From DAITPV01 sp050692555 (lineage in GTDB: Bacteria > Actinomycetota > UBA4738 > CALAEC01): a DNA stretch of 64,000 nucleotides. A program made the translations under genes and the position numbers. Location: contig JBOGVS010000012.1 of the NCBI GenBank assembly GCA_050692555.1, positions 8,463-72,462 on the forward strand, read 5' to 3'. Below, in pieces: positions 15,587 to 23,743 of the stretch. The notes below the pieces were generated by a model that saw nothing but the letters and a program-made list of their open reading frames with translations, did not search any database and was not told the origin of the DNA. Each line of letters begins with the position of its first letter. Position 1 is the first letter of the stretch.

Positions 15587-16237
15587 TCAGACTCCCAGGG
15601 CCTCCCGGACCGCGGGATCCGCCAGCGAGGGGACCACCAGGTCGGCCTCGAGCTCGGTGTCGGGGAGCGAGGGGATCCCGATCACGTACATGCCGGCCGC
15701 CCGGGCGGCGGTGACCCCGGTGATGGTGTCCTCGAGAGCCACGGCCTCTTCCGGACGGACGCCGAGCAGCTCACAGGCCCGGAGGTACAGGTCGGGGGCC
15801 GGCTTGGGCCGGTCCACGTCGTCGCCGGCCACCACCACGGGGAACGCGCCGTCCAGCGAGGCCGTGGACAGGGCCACCTCGAGCAGGGAGCGATGGGTGT
15901 TGGAGGCCACGCCCACCGGCCGGGTCTTCCGAACGAGCACCAGCAGCTCCACGGCACCGGGCAGGGGATTCACACCCTTGACGAACTCCTGCGCGGCCAG
16001 TCCCTCCAGCTCCCGCAGCAGCTCCGAGCCTCGCCCCGGCTGAGCAAGCATCGTCTCGAGCAGGCGGGCCGACTCCGCGAACGACGTGCCGATCATCGCT
16101 CGCTTGTGCCCCAGGCCGAAGGTCTGTCCGTGACGGGCGAACAGCGTGGTCTCCGCCCGGGTCCAGGCACGCTCCGTGTCGAGAAGGACGCCGTCGCAGT
16201 CGAACACCACGGCGCCGCGGGCAGGACGTTGGGTCAT
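15587..16237 (-). CDS. HAD-superfamily phosphatase (beta-phosphoglucomutase/phosphoglycolate phosphatase-like)
   Basis: 216-aa HAD hydrolase. Motif I VVFDCDGVLLDTE carries the nucleophile Asp and acid/base Asp; motif II is in GVASNTHRSLLEVAL (Ser/Thr region); motif III Lys lies in DRPKPAPDLYL; motif IV is ALEDTITGVTAARAAGM. A cap domain lies between motifs I and II. The substrate cannot be assigned. ATG 16237 is used; a GTG at 16258 would add 7 residues. Transcribed in the same direction as the sulfite reductase operon but upstream of its promoter. Confidence 0.88.
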   Translation of the reverse strand: MTQRPARGAVVFDCDGVLLDTERAWTRAETTLFARHGQTFGLGHKRAMIGTSFAESARLLETMLAQPGRGSELLRELEGLAAQEFVKGVNPLPGAVELLVLVRKTRPVGVASNTHRSLLEVALSTASLDGAFPVVVAGDDVDRPKPAPDLYLRACELLGVRPEEAVALEDTITGVTAARAAGMYVIGIPSLPDTELEADLVVPSLADPAVREALGV

Positions 16238-16323
16238 CGGTTGAGCATTCTGGTACACACATCCCAGAGCGCGCCGGCGTCTCAGCCCCCACGGGATCGG
16301 CGCACGAGCCCCAGGGAGGAGCG

Positions 16324-16728
16324 ATGACTCGAGGACTGAGGGTGACCTGGACCATCCTGGGCGTCGTTGCCGTGCTGTTCGGCGCGTTGACGGTCCTGAC
16401 CGGGACAGCGCTGGTCCCGGGAGCCGGGGACGTCCCCGCCAGCATCGACACGGAGCTGCGGTTCTACGCCGCCTGGTACCTGGGCGCCGGTCTGCTGGTG
16501 CTCCGCACCGTGAGAGGGATCGAATCGGAGGGTCGCACCGTCCGGGCCGTCTGCGCGATCCTGCTGCTCGCCGCGCTCGGCAGGGTAGTGTCGATCATCG
16601 CGGTGGGCCCCCCACACCCCCTGTTCGTGGTGCTGATGGTCATCGAGTTCGCCATCCCCGTCCTGGTGCTGCCGTGGCAGGCGGCCGTGGCCCGTCGAGC
16701 GAACCGAGGCCAGCGCCGGTCCGCGTGA
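16324..16728 (+). CDS. DUF4345-like small membrane protein
   Basis: 134-aa protein with four predicted membrane helices (near residues 7-29, 45-60, 74-92 and 99-116). The pattern FYAAWYLGAGLLVLRTVR with ALGRVVSIIAVGPPHPLFVVLMVIEFAIPVLVL matches DUF4345 proteins. A clear Shine-Dalgarno (GGGAGGAG) precedes the ATG. Function unknown. Confidence 0.8.
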   Translation: MTRGLRVTWTILGVVAVLFGALTVLTGTALVPGAGDVPASIDTELRFYAAWYLGAGLLVLRTVRGIESEGRTVRAVCAILLLAALGRVVSIIAVGPPHPLFVVLMVIEFAIPVLVLPWQAAVARRANRGQRRSA

Positions 16729-16775
16729 TCACCGGTCAATCCCCCCGTGGGGGAGCGGCCGTAGTACCTCATGGA

Positions 16776-17072
16776 GTGTGCTGGGACTTCGACTACGTTC
16801 GGGCCAAGCTCCAGGAGGACATCAGGGCCACCCGATCCCGAGGCCGTGTCCCCCCGCTCGTGCGGATCATCGGGTGGCTGTCCCTGGCCACCGGAGCCTG
16901 GCTGCTGGGGTACCCGCTCCTGGCCGTGCCCACCACCGTGGTGTTCGAGGCCTATGTGGCCCCGCTCTTCGCCAGGCGGGCCCGGGAGATCGGCCCGCTC
17001 AGGGAATGGCACCCCCCGGAGAGCTACCGGGAGTCCCCGGAGGCGGTCCCGCCCACCCGGATCCGGCCCTGA
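16776..17072 (+). CDS. Hypothetical small membrane-associated protein
   Basis: About 98 aa if read from GTG 16776 (VCWDFDYVRAKLQED); the start is uncertain because no clear ribosome site is seen, and the frame is open further upstream. Third codon positions are almost all G or C, which supports real coding. One or two hydrophobic segments (VRIIGWLSLATGAWLLGYPLLAVPT and the following VVFEAYVAPLF) are flanked by charged ends. No family recognised. It lies 3' of the DUF4345 gene and convergent to the next gene. Confidence 0.55.
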   Translation: MCWDFDYVRAKLQEDIRATRSRGRVPPLVRIIGWLSLATGAWLLGYPLLAVPTTVVFEAYVAPLFARRAREIGPLREWHPPESYRESPEAVPPTRIRP

Positions 17073-17116
17073 AGCCGGCCCCACCAGGGGAGGCCCATGC
17101 GGCCAGCTCTCGATTG

Positions 17117-17572
17117 CTAACTTGACGTAATGGTGGTTATGGGGGATTGGGAGAGTGGTCTCATCCGGTGGGCGGTGACCTCGATGACGGGCGCTCCGAT
17201 GACCGTGGGGACGAACCACAGGGGCACGACGTCGGTGCTCACCACCACCACGGCCGTTATCAGGGAGATGTACGAGCCCCAGATCAGGCGGAATCGGAGC
17301 ACCCGCCACCCGGGACGGCGGCTTCGAGAGACCAGCCAGCCTCCCAGGGCGGCCGCCTCGGTGCCCACGGCCAGAAGGCCCAGGAACCACAGCTCGGGCT
17401 TGAGAAGCACCAGGACCGCCGCCGTGGCGCTGACCAGGGCCACGGAGACCTGATAGGCCATCCCGGCCCTGGGGTGCCAGGAGAAGCGCTCCGGTAGCAG
17501 CATGCTCAGCGGCCCCAGCAGCAAGCCGGCACTTCCGGCCACGATGTGCACGATCAGCACGATCGGTCTCAT
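17117..17572 (-). CDS. DUF2306-like membrane protein
   Basis: 151-aa integral membrane protein with about four helices. MRPIVLIVHIVAGSAGLLLGP (His in helix 1), HPRAGMAYQVSVALVSATAAV and LWGSYISL-type blocks resemble DUF2306. ATG 17572 is chosen because GGAG sits 8 bases upstream. Divergent from the PadR regulator, with two shared operator-like palindromes in between, so it is the likely target of that regulator. Biochemical function unknown. Confidence 0.72.
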   Translation of the reverse strand: MRPIVLIVHIVAGSAGLLLGPLSMLLPERFSWHPRAGMAYQVSVALVSATAAVLVLLKPELWFLGLLAVGTEAAALGGWLVSRSRRPGWRVLRFRLIWGSYISLITAVVVVSTDVVPLWFVPTVIGAPVIEVTAHRMRPLSQSPITTITSS

Positions 17573-17584
17573 GTCCTTGGCTCC

Positions 17585-17640
17585 TGACGTTCCACAGTGG
17601 AGTATGATTCCGAGCGTAGACCTTCCATAATGGAACGTCA
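17585..17640. promoter_or_regulatory. Two inverted PadR-type operator sites
   Basis: TTCCACAGTGGAG (17590-17602) and TTCCATAATGGAA (17623-17635) are near-perfect 13-bp palindromes centred 33 bp apart, about three helical turns. Each lies in a longer shared motif TGACGTTCCA-N3-TGGA, the second copy reading on the opposite strand, so the whole block is an inverted repeat. It fills the gap between the divergent padR and DUF2306-like genes. A -10-like TATGAT lies at 17603-17608. Confidence 0.65.
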
Positions 17641-17655
17641 AGAGGGGTGGGATCG

Positions 17656-18228
17656 ATGGAGACAGACCGAGGACTCAATCCGACGGCCGCCTCGCTCCTG
17701 GGGTTCCTGCACCACGGGGAGTTCAGTGGCTACGAGCTGGTCCGGATGGCCGAGATGGTCATCGGGGACTTCTGGACCCTGACCCAGAGCCAGGTGTACC
17801 GGGAGCTGGCGTCGCTGGCCGATCGGGGATTGGTGAAGGCCGGCGAGACCGGCCCGCGGTCTCGCCGGCCGTACCGGCTGACGGCGGCGGGACGAGCCGC
17901 GTTCGGGGAATGGATCGCTCAACCCCCGGGGTCAGAGCAGATCCGCTATCCCCTACTGCTCACGCTGGCATTCGGGGCCTGGCTGGGGCCCGATCGGCTG
18001 CTCGAGTTCGTCGCCGATCATCGCGTCGTGCACCAGGAACGTCTGGCTCGCTACACCGCGATGGAGGAGGAGGCCGGGGACTCCCCCGATCCATATCAGC
18101 TCGCCACCCTGACGTTCGGCGTTCGGTACGAGCGGGCCGTGCTGGAGTGGATGGACGACCTGCCCCGGATCCTTGGGGAGGCGGAGAAACGGCCGGCTAC
18201 TCCGGCGGGTGGCCGCCGCAATCGATGA
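17656..18228 (+). CDS. PadR-family transcriptional regulator
   Basis: 190-aa regulator. The winged-helix domain (AASLLGFLHHGEFSGYELVRMAE...FWTLTQSQVYRELASLADRGLVKAG...RPYRLTAAGRAAFGEWI) occupies roughly residues 10-95, followed by a helical dimerisation domain of the PadR type (Vir_act_alpha_C-like: YTAMEEEAGDSPDPYQLATLTFGVRYERAVLEWMDDLP). ATG 17656 or, 3 codons earlier, ATG 17647. Probably represses itself and the divergent membrane-protein gene through the paired palindromes. Confidence 0.88.
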   Translation: METDRGLNPTAASLLGFLHHGEFSGYELVRMAEMVIGDFWTLTQSQVYRELASLADRGLVKAGETGPRSRRPYRLTAAGRAAFGEWIAQPPGSEQIRYPLLLTLAFGAWLGPDRLLEFVADHRVVHQERLARYTAMEEEAGDSPDPYQLATLTFGVRYERAVLEWMDDLPRILGEAEKRPATPAGGRRNR

Positions 18229-18240
18229 TCACCCGCACCG

Positions 18241-20520
18241 TCAGGCTGCCTTTCCCAGGGCGGTTGGATGCCGCGCCCTCGACGGAGGGCGTCGGCGGAG
18301 AACACGGTCGCGCACGGCCCACACGAACACCTGCCACAGGGCCTCGGCGACGATGGCTCGGGAGATCTTGGAGTGGCCGTGTCGCCGCTCCTCGAAGGTG
18401 ATGGGGACCTCTCCCACGGCCATCCCGCGTCGCCACGCCCGGTACGCCAGCTCCACCTGGAACGCGTAGCCCTCGGAGCGAAGCGGGTGGGTGACCAGCT
18501 CCCGAAGCGTCTCCCACCGGTACACCCGGAAGCCGCTGGTCGCATCGGCCACCGGGATGCCCAGGAGGAACCGCACGTACCAGTTTCCCCCTCTGGACAG
18601 GAGGCGCCGGAACGCTCCCCAGTTGGTGATCCTCCCGCCGGGCACGTACCGGCTCCCGATCGTGAGGTGGTGGTCGGCGGCCCCCTGGAGGAGCGCGGGA
18701 AGCTCTTCCGGGCTGTGGGACAGATCCGCGTCCATCTCCACGACCAGGTCGTAGCCCTCCGAGATGGCCAGCACGAACCCGTCGAGGTAGGCGCTGGCCA
18801 GTCCCCCCTTCTCGGGCCGGTCCACGAGCGTCACGCGAGGCTCTCGTTCGGCGAGCTTGCGGACGATTTCCCCGGTTCCGTCGGGCGAGGAGTCGTCCAC
18901 CACCTTGACGTCGACCCGCTCGGCGGTCAGGATCCGGCCGATGACCTCCTCGACCGTGTCCCGCTCGTTGTACGTCGGGAGGATCACCGCGATCCGGGGA
19001 TCCTCATCGAGCGGAGGGACCGGACGCCGCTGGGAGCGCCGCGGCACCAGGTAGAACACCGCCAGCAGCAGGAAGATCGCCAGCGGCACCCACCCGCCGA
19101 TGACGTTGTAGATCGTGCGCCCGGTGGCCCGCGGAACGTCGCCCCTCCTCAGGGCTCGTTCGAACAGCGGCGTACGTTGAACGGCCTCGCCCTCAGGGGA
19201 GACGAACGCGCTGATCCCCGAGAGTGCCGCGTGGACCACCCACCGCCCGTTCTCCACCGCCCGAAGCTCCGAGAGCACCAGGTGCTGCTCGGGGGCGGCA
19301 CTCAGCCCGAAGGTCGAGTTGTTCGTGGAGACCACCAGGAACCCCACGTCGCCGGTCACCGATTCCCGGACCAGCTCGTCGAAGGCGTTCTCGAAGCAGA
19401 TGACCGCGGCGAACCGGCCTGAGGGGATGTCGAAGCGCCCGGGCTCGGTACCCGGCGACAGATCCGCACGCACCCGCCGGATGTCGGGGATCCAGTCGAG
19501 CAGGTCGCGCCCGGGGACGTACTCCCCGAAAGGCAGGAGGTGGTTCTTGGCATACCTGTCCGTCACCTGAGCCTCGGGTGCGTACAGGAGCTCCTCGTTC
19601 AGGAGCCGACCGTCCTCCGTTTGAGTGATCGCTCCGACCAGCGTCCATGCCCCCACGGCTCGGATCGAGTCCTCGACGACGGGACCGATCTCCGGATCCC
19701 TGGTGGGGTCGCGGTCGAGAGCGTTCTCCGGCCACACGGCCAGGTCGGGGGGATCCCCGCCCAGCTGGAGGTGCAGCTGGGCGTGGCTCTCTGCCACCTG
19801 CCGGTCCACGATGATCCGGCTGCGGGTGGCCACCGTCAGAGGGACGTTGCCCTGGACGATGGCCACGTCCACCGGGGGACCCGAGGGCTCGGAGATGGGA
19901 ATGGCTACGGGCACGAAGGCCAGGCCAGCGGCCAGGACCGTGGGAACCAGGGCCCGCCGCCACTCCCCTACTCGGAGCAGCGCCAAGAGCACGAGCGCGT
20001 TGATCGCCGCCACCAGGAATCCCAGCCCCAGGGCCCCCACCACCGAGGCCACCGGAAGCAGCAGGGGGTTGTCGTGCTGCGTCGCTCCCAGGCTGACCCA
20101 CGACCACCCACCGAACGGCCACACGCCCCGGAGCCATTCCACGAACGCCCACGCCGCCCCGATGGCCAGTGCGGTACGGATCGGCCATTCGTCTCGCCAC
20201 AGCACCGGGATCAGCGCTCCGAAGATGGCCAGGAAGGCGGCCACGCCGATCGACAGGGCCGCCCACCCGAGCACCGACACGGGGATCAGCCACGACAGAA
20301 GCGGCCCATAGAACGCCAGGCCGAAGACCAGCCCCAGCAGGGCCCCCCGCCGCCTTTTGGTTGCGGGTCGCAGCGCCCACAGCAGCGGGATCAGGGCCAC
20401 GAAGCCGAGCGGGCCCAGGTCGGCGGGCGGCAGAGCAAGCCACAGGGCCACGCCCGACACCGCGGCGGCAAGACTGGCGGCTGGAAGGCGGGGGCCTGTG
20501 GCTAGGCGCAGTCCCGGCAA
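18241..20520 (-). CDS. Apolipoprotein N-acyltransferase fused to polyprenol-phosphate mannosyltransferase (Lnt-Ppm1)
   Basis: 759-aa bifunctional protein. Residues about 1-505: Lnt with several membrane helices and a nitrilase-like domain holding the catalytic triad in VWPENALD (Glu), RYAKNHLLPFGEYVPG (Lys) and VICFENAFDE (Cys). It would N-acylate lipoproteins. Residues about 515-745: family-2 glycosyltransferase with ILPTYNERDTVEEVI, VVDDSSPDGTGE, EMDADLSHSPEELP, GSRYVPGG and ERRHGHSKIS, making polyprenyl-phospho-mannose. The fusion matches Ppm1 of some actinobacteria. Its start overlaps the upstream DUF4193 gene by 19 bp. Confidence 0.9.
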   Translation of the reverse strand: MPGLRLATGPRLPAASLAAAVSGVALWLALPPADLGPLGFVALIPLLWALRPATKRRRGALLGLVFGLAFYGPLLSWLIPVSVLGWAALSIGVAAFLAIFGALIPVLWRDEWPIRTALAIGAAWAFVEWLRGVWPFGGWSWVSLGATQHDNPLLLPVASVVGALGLGFLVAAINALVLLALLRVGEWRRALVPTVLAAGLAFVPVAIPISEPSGPPVDVAIVQGNVPLTVATRSRIIVDRQVAESHAQLHLQLGGDPPDLAVWPENALDRDPTRDPEIGPVVEDSIRAVGAWTLVGAITQTEDGRLLNEELLYAPEAQVTDRYAKNHLLPFGEYVPGRDLLDWIPDIRRVRADLSPGTEPGRFDIPSGRFAAVICFENAFDELVRESVTGDVGFLVVSTNNSTFGLSAAPEQHLVLSELRAVENGRWVVHAALSGISAFVSPEGEAVQRTPLFERALRRGDVPRATGRTIYNVIGGWVPLAIFLLLAVFYLVPRRSQRRPVPPLDEDPRIAVILPTYNERDTVEEVIGRILTAERVDVKVVDDSSPDGTGEIVRKLAEREPRVTLVDRPEKGGLASAYLDGFVLAISEGYDLVVEMDADLSHSPEELPALLQGAADHHLTIGSRYVPGGRITNWGAFRRLLSRGGNWYVRFLLGIPVADATSGFRVYRWETLRELVTHPLRSEGYAFQVELAYRAWRRGMAVGEVPITFEERRHGHSKISRAIVAEALWQVFVWAVRDRVLRRRPPSRARHPTALGKAA

Positions 20521-20786
20521 AGCATCCGCTTCTTGTCCTTCAGCTGGCTTCTGTGCTTGACCAGGTGGCAGTTCCGGCAGGTGAACTCGTGGGCCTGCTG
20601 AGGGACGACCTTGACCGAGAGCGTCTCGACGCGTTCCTCGCGGCCGGAAGACGGGACGCTGTCGTCATCCTCGCCGGGGGCCTCGTCGCCTCCTCGCTTG
20701 GCCATCATCTCGTCGAGGCTGGTCTCGGCCGGTTCGGCGGCCGGTTCTTCCTTGGGATTCTCTTCTGGCTCTTCCACGGCGACCAT
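20502..20786 (-). CDS. DUF4193 zinc-ribbon protein
   Basis: 94-aa protein with an acidic, Pro/Glu-rich N-terminal half and a C-terminal zinc ribbon: HEFTCRNCHLVKHRSQLKDKKRMLCRDCA, with two CxxC pairs. This C-terminus is diagnostic of DUF4193, found in actinobacteria; function unknown. ATG 20786 has GGGGAA upstream, and a TACAAT -10 element lies at 20812-20807. The gene is coupled to the Lnt-Ppm1 gene by overlap. Confidence 0.82.
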   Translation of the reverse strand: MVAVEEPEENPKEEPAAEPAETSLDEMMAKRGGDEAPGEDDDSVPSSGREERVETLSVKVVPQQAHEFTCRNCHLVKHRSQLKDKKRMLCRDCA

Positions 20787-20879
20787 GTTGTTCCCCGGGA
20801 CGGCACATTGTACGCCCCGGTTCGGTGGGGCGCTCCGGTTCCGTGAAACGGATCGCCGGCCCGCGACATTCCCGGATAT

Positions 20880-21019
20880 CGGATAGCGGAGGGCCCACAG
20901 AGACCTTTGGGGCCGCGGCGCCGGGGCGCCGCGTTCTCTACTCAGCCTCTGTGGGCCCTTCGCACCGCCGCGTCTGGCGGAGCGAGGCAATGCTAGTGCG
21001 GGCTCTCGGGGGGTGTCAA
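20880..21019 (-). ncRNA. Candidate structured RNA or long structured leader with its own promoter
   Basis: Minus strand: TTGACA (21019-21014), 18-bp spacer, TAGCAT (20995-20990), predicted start near 20983. The transcript would fold as a small hairpin (20980-20965, CCGCC/GGCGG), then a long hairpin. Its outer 12-bp perfect stem is GGGCCCACAGAG/CTCTGTGGGCCC (20958-20947 with 20902-20891), enclosing a 14/12-base internal loop and an inner 8-bp stem GCGGCGCC/GGCGCCGC (20932-20915). No T-tract follows. It could be a free small RNA or the leader of the DUF4193-lnt operon (start codon 20786). No known RNA family recognised. The rest of the 20787-21105 gap shows no gene. Confidence 0.5.
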
Positions 21020-21073
21020 ACGTTCCGGGGGACTTTGTCACACCGCTTCGCTGTTCGTGTCGGTGGGCGGAGG

Positions 21074-21122
21074 TATCCTTCCGGCGATGAAGCGGCGGGG
21101 GAAGGTTGGCCGTCCCGGCTGA
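21074..21122 (+). promoter_or_regulatory. Leaderless promoter and 11-codon frame overlapping the nurA start
   Basis: TATCCT (21074-21079) is followed by 7 bases and ATG 21087, the standard leaderless arrangement of this genome. That ATG, however, opens only an 11-codon frame (MKRRGKVGRPG, stop 21120-21122) in a different frame from nurA. Removing one G from the five-G run at 21097-21101 would join ATG 21087 to the nurA frame. It is therefore either a leader peptide or a one-base error at the true nurA start. Confidence 0.5.
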
Positions 21123-22167
21123 GGCGTTCGCCGGGGCCGATCTCGCCGACAGCCGGGGACTGGACGACGCGGCGGCGTTCGTCGTCGGTCTGTTGGAGCG
21201 CCCGGCTTCGGACATCAGGGTCGCCGAGGGCCAGCTGGGATTCGACGACGACCTGGTGGTCGGAGGGCACCCCGATGCGTTCGGGCTGGAGGTCCTCTCC
21301 CCTACCGATCCGGGCACCGTGTGGGCCATCGACGGAGGCAGCTGTTTGCTGGCCGACGGACGGTCGTTCCAGGTGGCCGGCTACCGGTCCGCTCGGGTCC
21401 GGTTCAGGGGCGGGGTCACCGACCTGGTGGAGTCCCCTCCGCTCACGGTCCGGGCTCTGTCGACCGAGGAGATGGAGCGCATCTACCGGGAACAGCTGGA
21501 GCGCATGGAGGTCGAGGTTCCCGACCGCGTCCCGGACGTCCCTCGGCCGGTGGACTTCCTCCGGGAATGTGGGGAGTGGCTGCTGGTCCGGGACACGGTC
21601 CTGGGTGCCCGGCGCGGGGACCTCGTGCTGGTCGATGGCTCCCTTCACGGAGGACCATGGATCTCGTCCGATTTCGTCCGAAGGACTCACCAGGCGGCAA
21701 TCGACCGCGGCGTGTCGCTGGCCGGAGTGGTGAAGGCCTCGACGTTGTTCTGGGGCCGGAACGCGCCGCTGGTCTCGCTGCTCAAGCGGCGCGGGGATCG
21801 GGAGATCGGACCGCGACCGTGGGCCTCCAGGATCTCCACCGACCCCGCGTTCGCCCGGCTGTACGTCGGGGAGATCTTCGTGGCCCATCTGGCCCCCACC
21901 GCGCATCACGCGTTCCGGGTGGACGTGGCCCGGGGCGGCGCGGGAGCAGAGGAAGTACTGGCCCGGCTGGCCGGGTGCGCGAACGACGCGGCGTTCGTGG
22001 GATATCCCTACCCGCTGGCCCGGGCCCACCGTGCCGCCCGGGTGTCCGGGTACGCGGTGGCGGACCTCCGACGGACGTTCCGCGACGCGCTGTCGCGACG
22101 CGGGATGGCCGAGGACGATATCGAGACGTTGTTCCAGGACTTCCACGAGATCCTCAACCGGAGCTGA
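21106..22167 (+). CDS. nurA: NurA-family 5'-3' nuclease
   Basis: About 353 aa. NurA works with the HerA translocase in DNA end resection. The metal-binding acids of the family are visible in VWAIDGGSCLLADG (near residue 75) and LVLVDGSLHGGPW, followed by AGVVKASTLFW and a conserved C-terminal GYPYPLARAHRAARVSGY. First gene of a four-gene operon with herA, mre11 and rad50. The start is unclear: TTG 21106 is the first possible start in frame, but a leaderless ATG at 21087 may be the true one if a base is miscalled. Confidence 0.85.
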   Translation: MAVPAEAFAGADLADSRGLDDAAAFVVGLLERPASDIRVAEGQLGFDDDLVVGGHPDAFGLEVLSPTDPGTVWAIDGGSCLLADGRSFQVAGYRSARVRFRGGVTDLVESPPLTVRALSTEEMERIYREQLERMEVEVPDRVPDVPRPVDFLRECGEWLLVRDTVLGARRGDLVLVDGSLHGGPWISSDFVRRTHQAAIDRGVSLAGVVKASTLFWGRNAPLVSLLKRRGDREIGPRPWASRISTDPAFARLYVGEIFVAHLAPTAHHAFRVDVARGGAGAEEVLARLAGCANDAAFVGYPYPLARAHRAARVSGYAVADLRRTFRDALSRRGMAEDDIETLFQDFHEILNRS

Positions 22168-22168
22168 C

Positions 22169-23743
22169 GTGAGCGACCTGTACAAGGGAAGGCTGTTCGG
22201 GCGGTCGGTGCTGGAGGCAACGTTCCGCTCGTTCCACGGGACCGACCTGTTTCTCGGCGAGCTGCTGGCCGCCGACGACCCCGAACGCGCTCGCCGGTTC
22301 CTGTTCCGGGTGATCGAGGTGGCCTACGGCTCGGATTCCACCGATCCCCACTGGGCCGAACGCACCGCGGGCGCGTACATGGCCGGCGACCTGGCCGAGA
22401 CCCCATACACCCTGCACGATCCCGAGCAGCGCCTGTACAAGGTGGCCACCTGCTCGCCGCTCGGATACCTGGACGCGGCCCAGGAGTTCCGGAAGCCCAA
22501 GTCGCTCCCCGCCCAGTTCGCCCGGGTCACCTCCCCCACCCCGGAAGACTTCGAGTTCCTCCGTGGCCGGATGGGCGACCTCCGGGTGGGGCTGCTGCGC
22601 TCCGGCGAGGACACCATCGACCTGGAGGTCGGGGTTCGGGGGGACACCCTGACCTCCCACGTGGGGGTCTTCGCCACAACCGGCATGGGGAAGTCGAACC
22701 TCATGAAGGTCCTGGCCGGGACCATCCTGGAGTCCCAGGGCCGCTATGCCTTCCTCCTGTTCGACCCCCATGGGGAGTACCTCGACGGCGGCGGGGGGAT
22801 CCGGCGGGGCCTTCGGGACCACCCCTGGTCCCCCGATCGTCTTCAGGTGTATGCCACCCGCCCGGGGTTGGGAGCCTCGGCCACGGCGCTTCGGCTCACG
22901 CTGGGAGAGATCACCCTCGGCGACCTCCAGACCGCGTACGACTGGAGCCCGGCCCAGATCGACGCCATCCACCGCCTGGACCGGCTGTACCGGGAGGAAT
23001 GGATGCCCACCGTGGCGGACGATGCCGAGGATCCCGAGGAGCTGGCCAAGCAGACCGGCGCTGCCGCGTCGACGATCCAGGTCATCCGGCGTCGGGCGCA
23101 AAGGATCCTGGAGCTCCCGTGCATCAGCCGGGACGTGTCCCAGGCCTCGCTGTCGCAGCGGATCGTGGACGAGCTGGCCGAGGGTCGCTCGGTGCTGGTG
23201 GAGACCAGCGGGCTGTCGGACATGGAGGAGATCCTGGTGGCCTCGGTGATCACCCGGCGGCTCCTGGACACCTACGGCTCGGCGTTCCTCGAGGATCGCG
23301 AGGCGTTTGCCGCGCTGCCCCCCACCCTGGTGGCCCTGGAAGAGGCCCAACGGGTGCTGTCGCGGGCCAAGCGCTCGGACGAGAACGTCTTCCCCCGGGT
23401 GGCCCGGGAGGGCCGGAAGTTCCGGGTGGGACTGTGCGCCGTGAGCCAGCAGCCCAAGCTGATCGACGACGAGCTCCTGTCGCAGTTCAACACGTTCTTC
23501 ATCCTGGGCCTGGCCGACGAGCGGGACCGGAACATCCTGCGGGCGTCCTCGAAGCAGGACATCAAGGACCTGGGGCCGGAGATCCAGACGTTGATGCCCG
23601 GTGAGTCCATCGTCACGAACCTCGAGGCTCCGTTCGCCCTGCCCGCCCGGGTGTACCTGTTCGAGGAGTACGTGAAGTCGGTGAAGGGTCCCGCTCCCCT
23701 CCCCGACCGGCCGGCTGGGGCTTCGAAGGGGTTCGCCGAGTAG
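22169..23743 (+). CDS. herA: HerA-like DNA translocase ATPase
   Basis: 524-aa hexameric helicase/translocase of the HerA-FtsK superfamily. N-terminal HAS-barrel-like region, then Walker A ATTGMGKS (residues 169-176), LLFDPHGEYLDGG, Walker B region PPTLVALEEAQRVLS, and the downstream LCAVSQQPKLIDDELLSQFNTFFILGL block with an arginine-rich ERDRN segment. GTG 22169 is 1 base after the nurA stop. HerA drives NurA along DNA; mre11 and rad50 follow directly. Confidence 0.9.
   Translation: MSDLYKGRLFGRSVLEATFRSFHGTDLFLGELLAADDPERARRFLFRVIEVAYGSDSTDPHWAERTAGAYMAGDLAETPYTLHDPEQRLYKVATCSPLGYLDAAQEFRKPKSLPAQFARVTSPTPEDFEFLRGRMGDLRVGLLRSGEDTIDLEVGVRGDTLTSHVGVFATTGMGKSNLMKVLAGTILESQGRYAFLLFDPHGEYLDGGGGIRRGLRDHPWSPDRLQVYATRPGLGASATALRLTLGEITLGDLQTAYDWSPAQIDAIHRLDRLYREEWMPTVADDAEDPEELAKQTGAAASTIQVIRRRAQRILELPCISRDVSQASLSQRIVDELAEGRSVLVETSGLSDMEEILVASVITRRLLDTYGSAFLEDREAFAALPPTLVALEEAQRVLSRAKRSDENVFPRVAREGRKFRVGLCAVSQQPKLIDDELLSQFNTFFILGLADERDRNILRASSKQDIKDLGPEIQTLMPGESIVTNLEAPFALPARVYLFEEYVKSVKGPAPLPDRPAGASKGFAE

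Noticed and set aside
20891..20958. Large hairpin as an intrinsic terminator
   Set aside because: No T-tract follows on either strand, and the flanking genes diverge from it, so there is no upstream gene to terminate.
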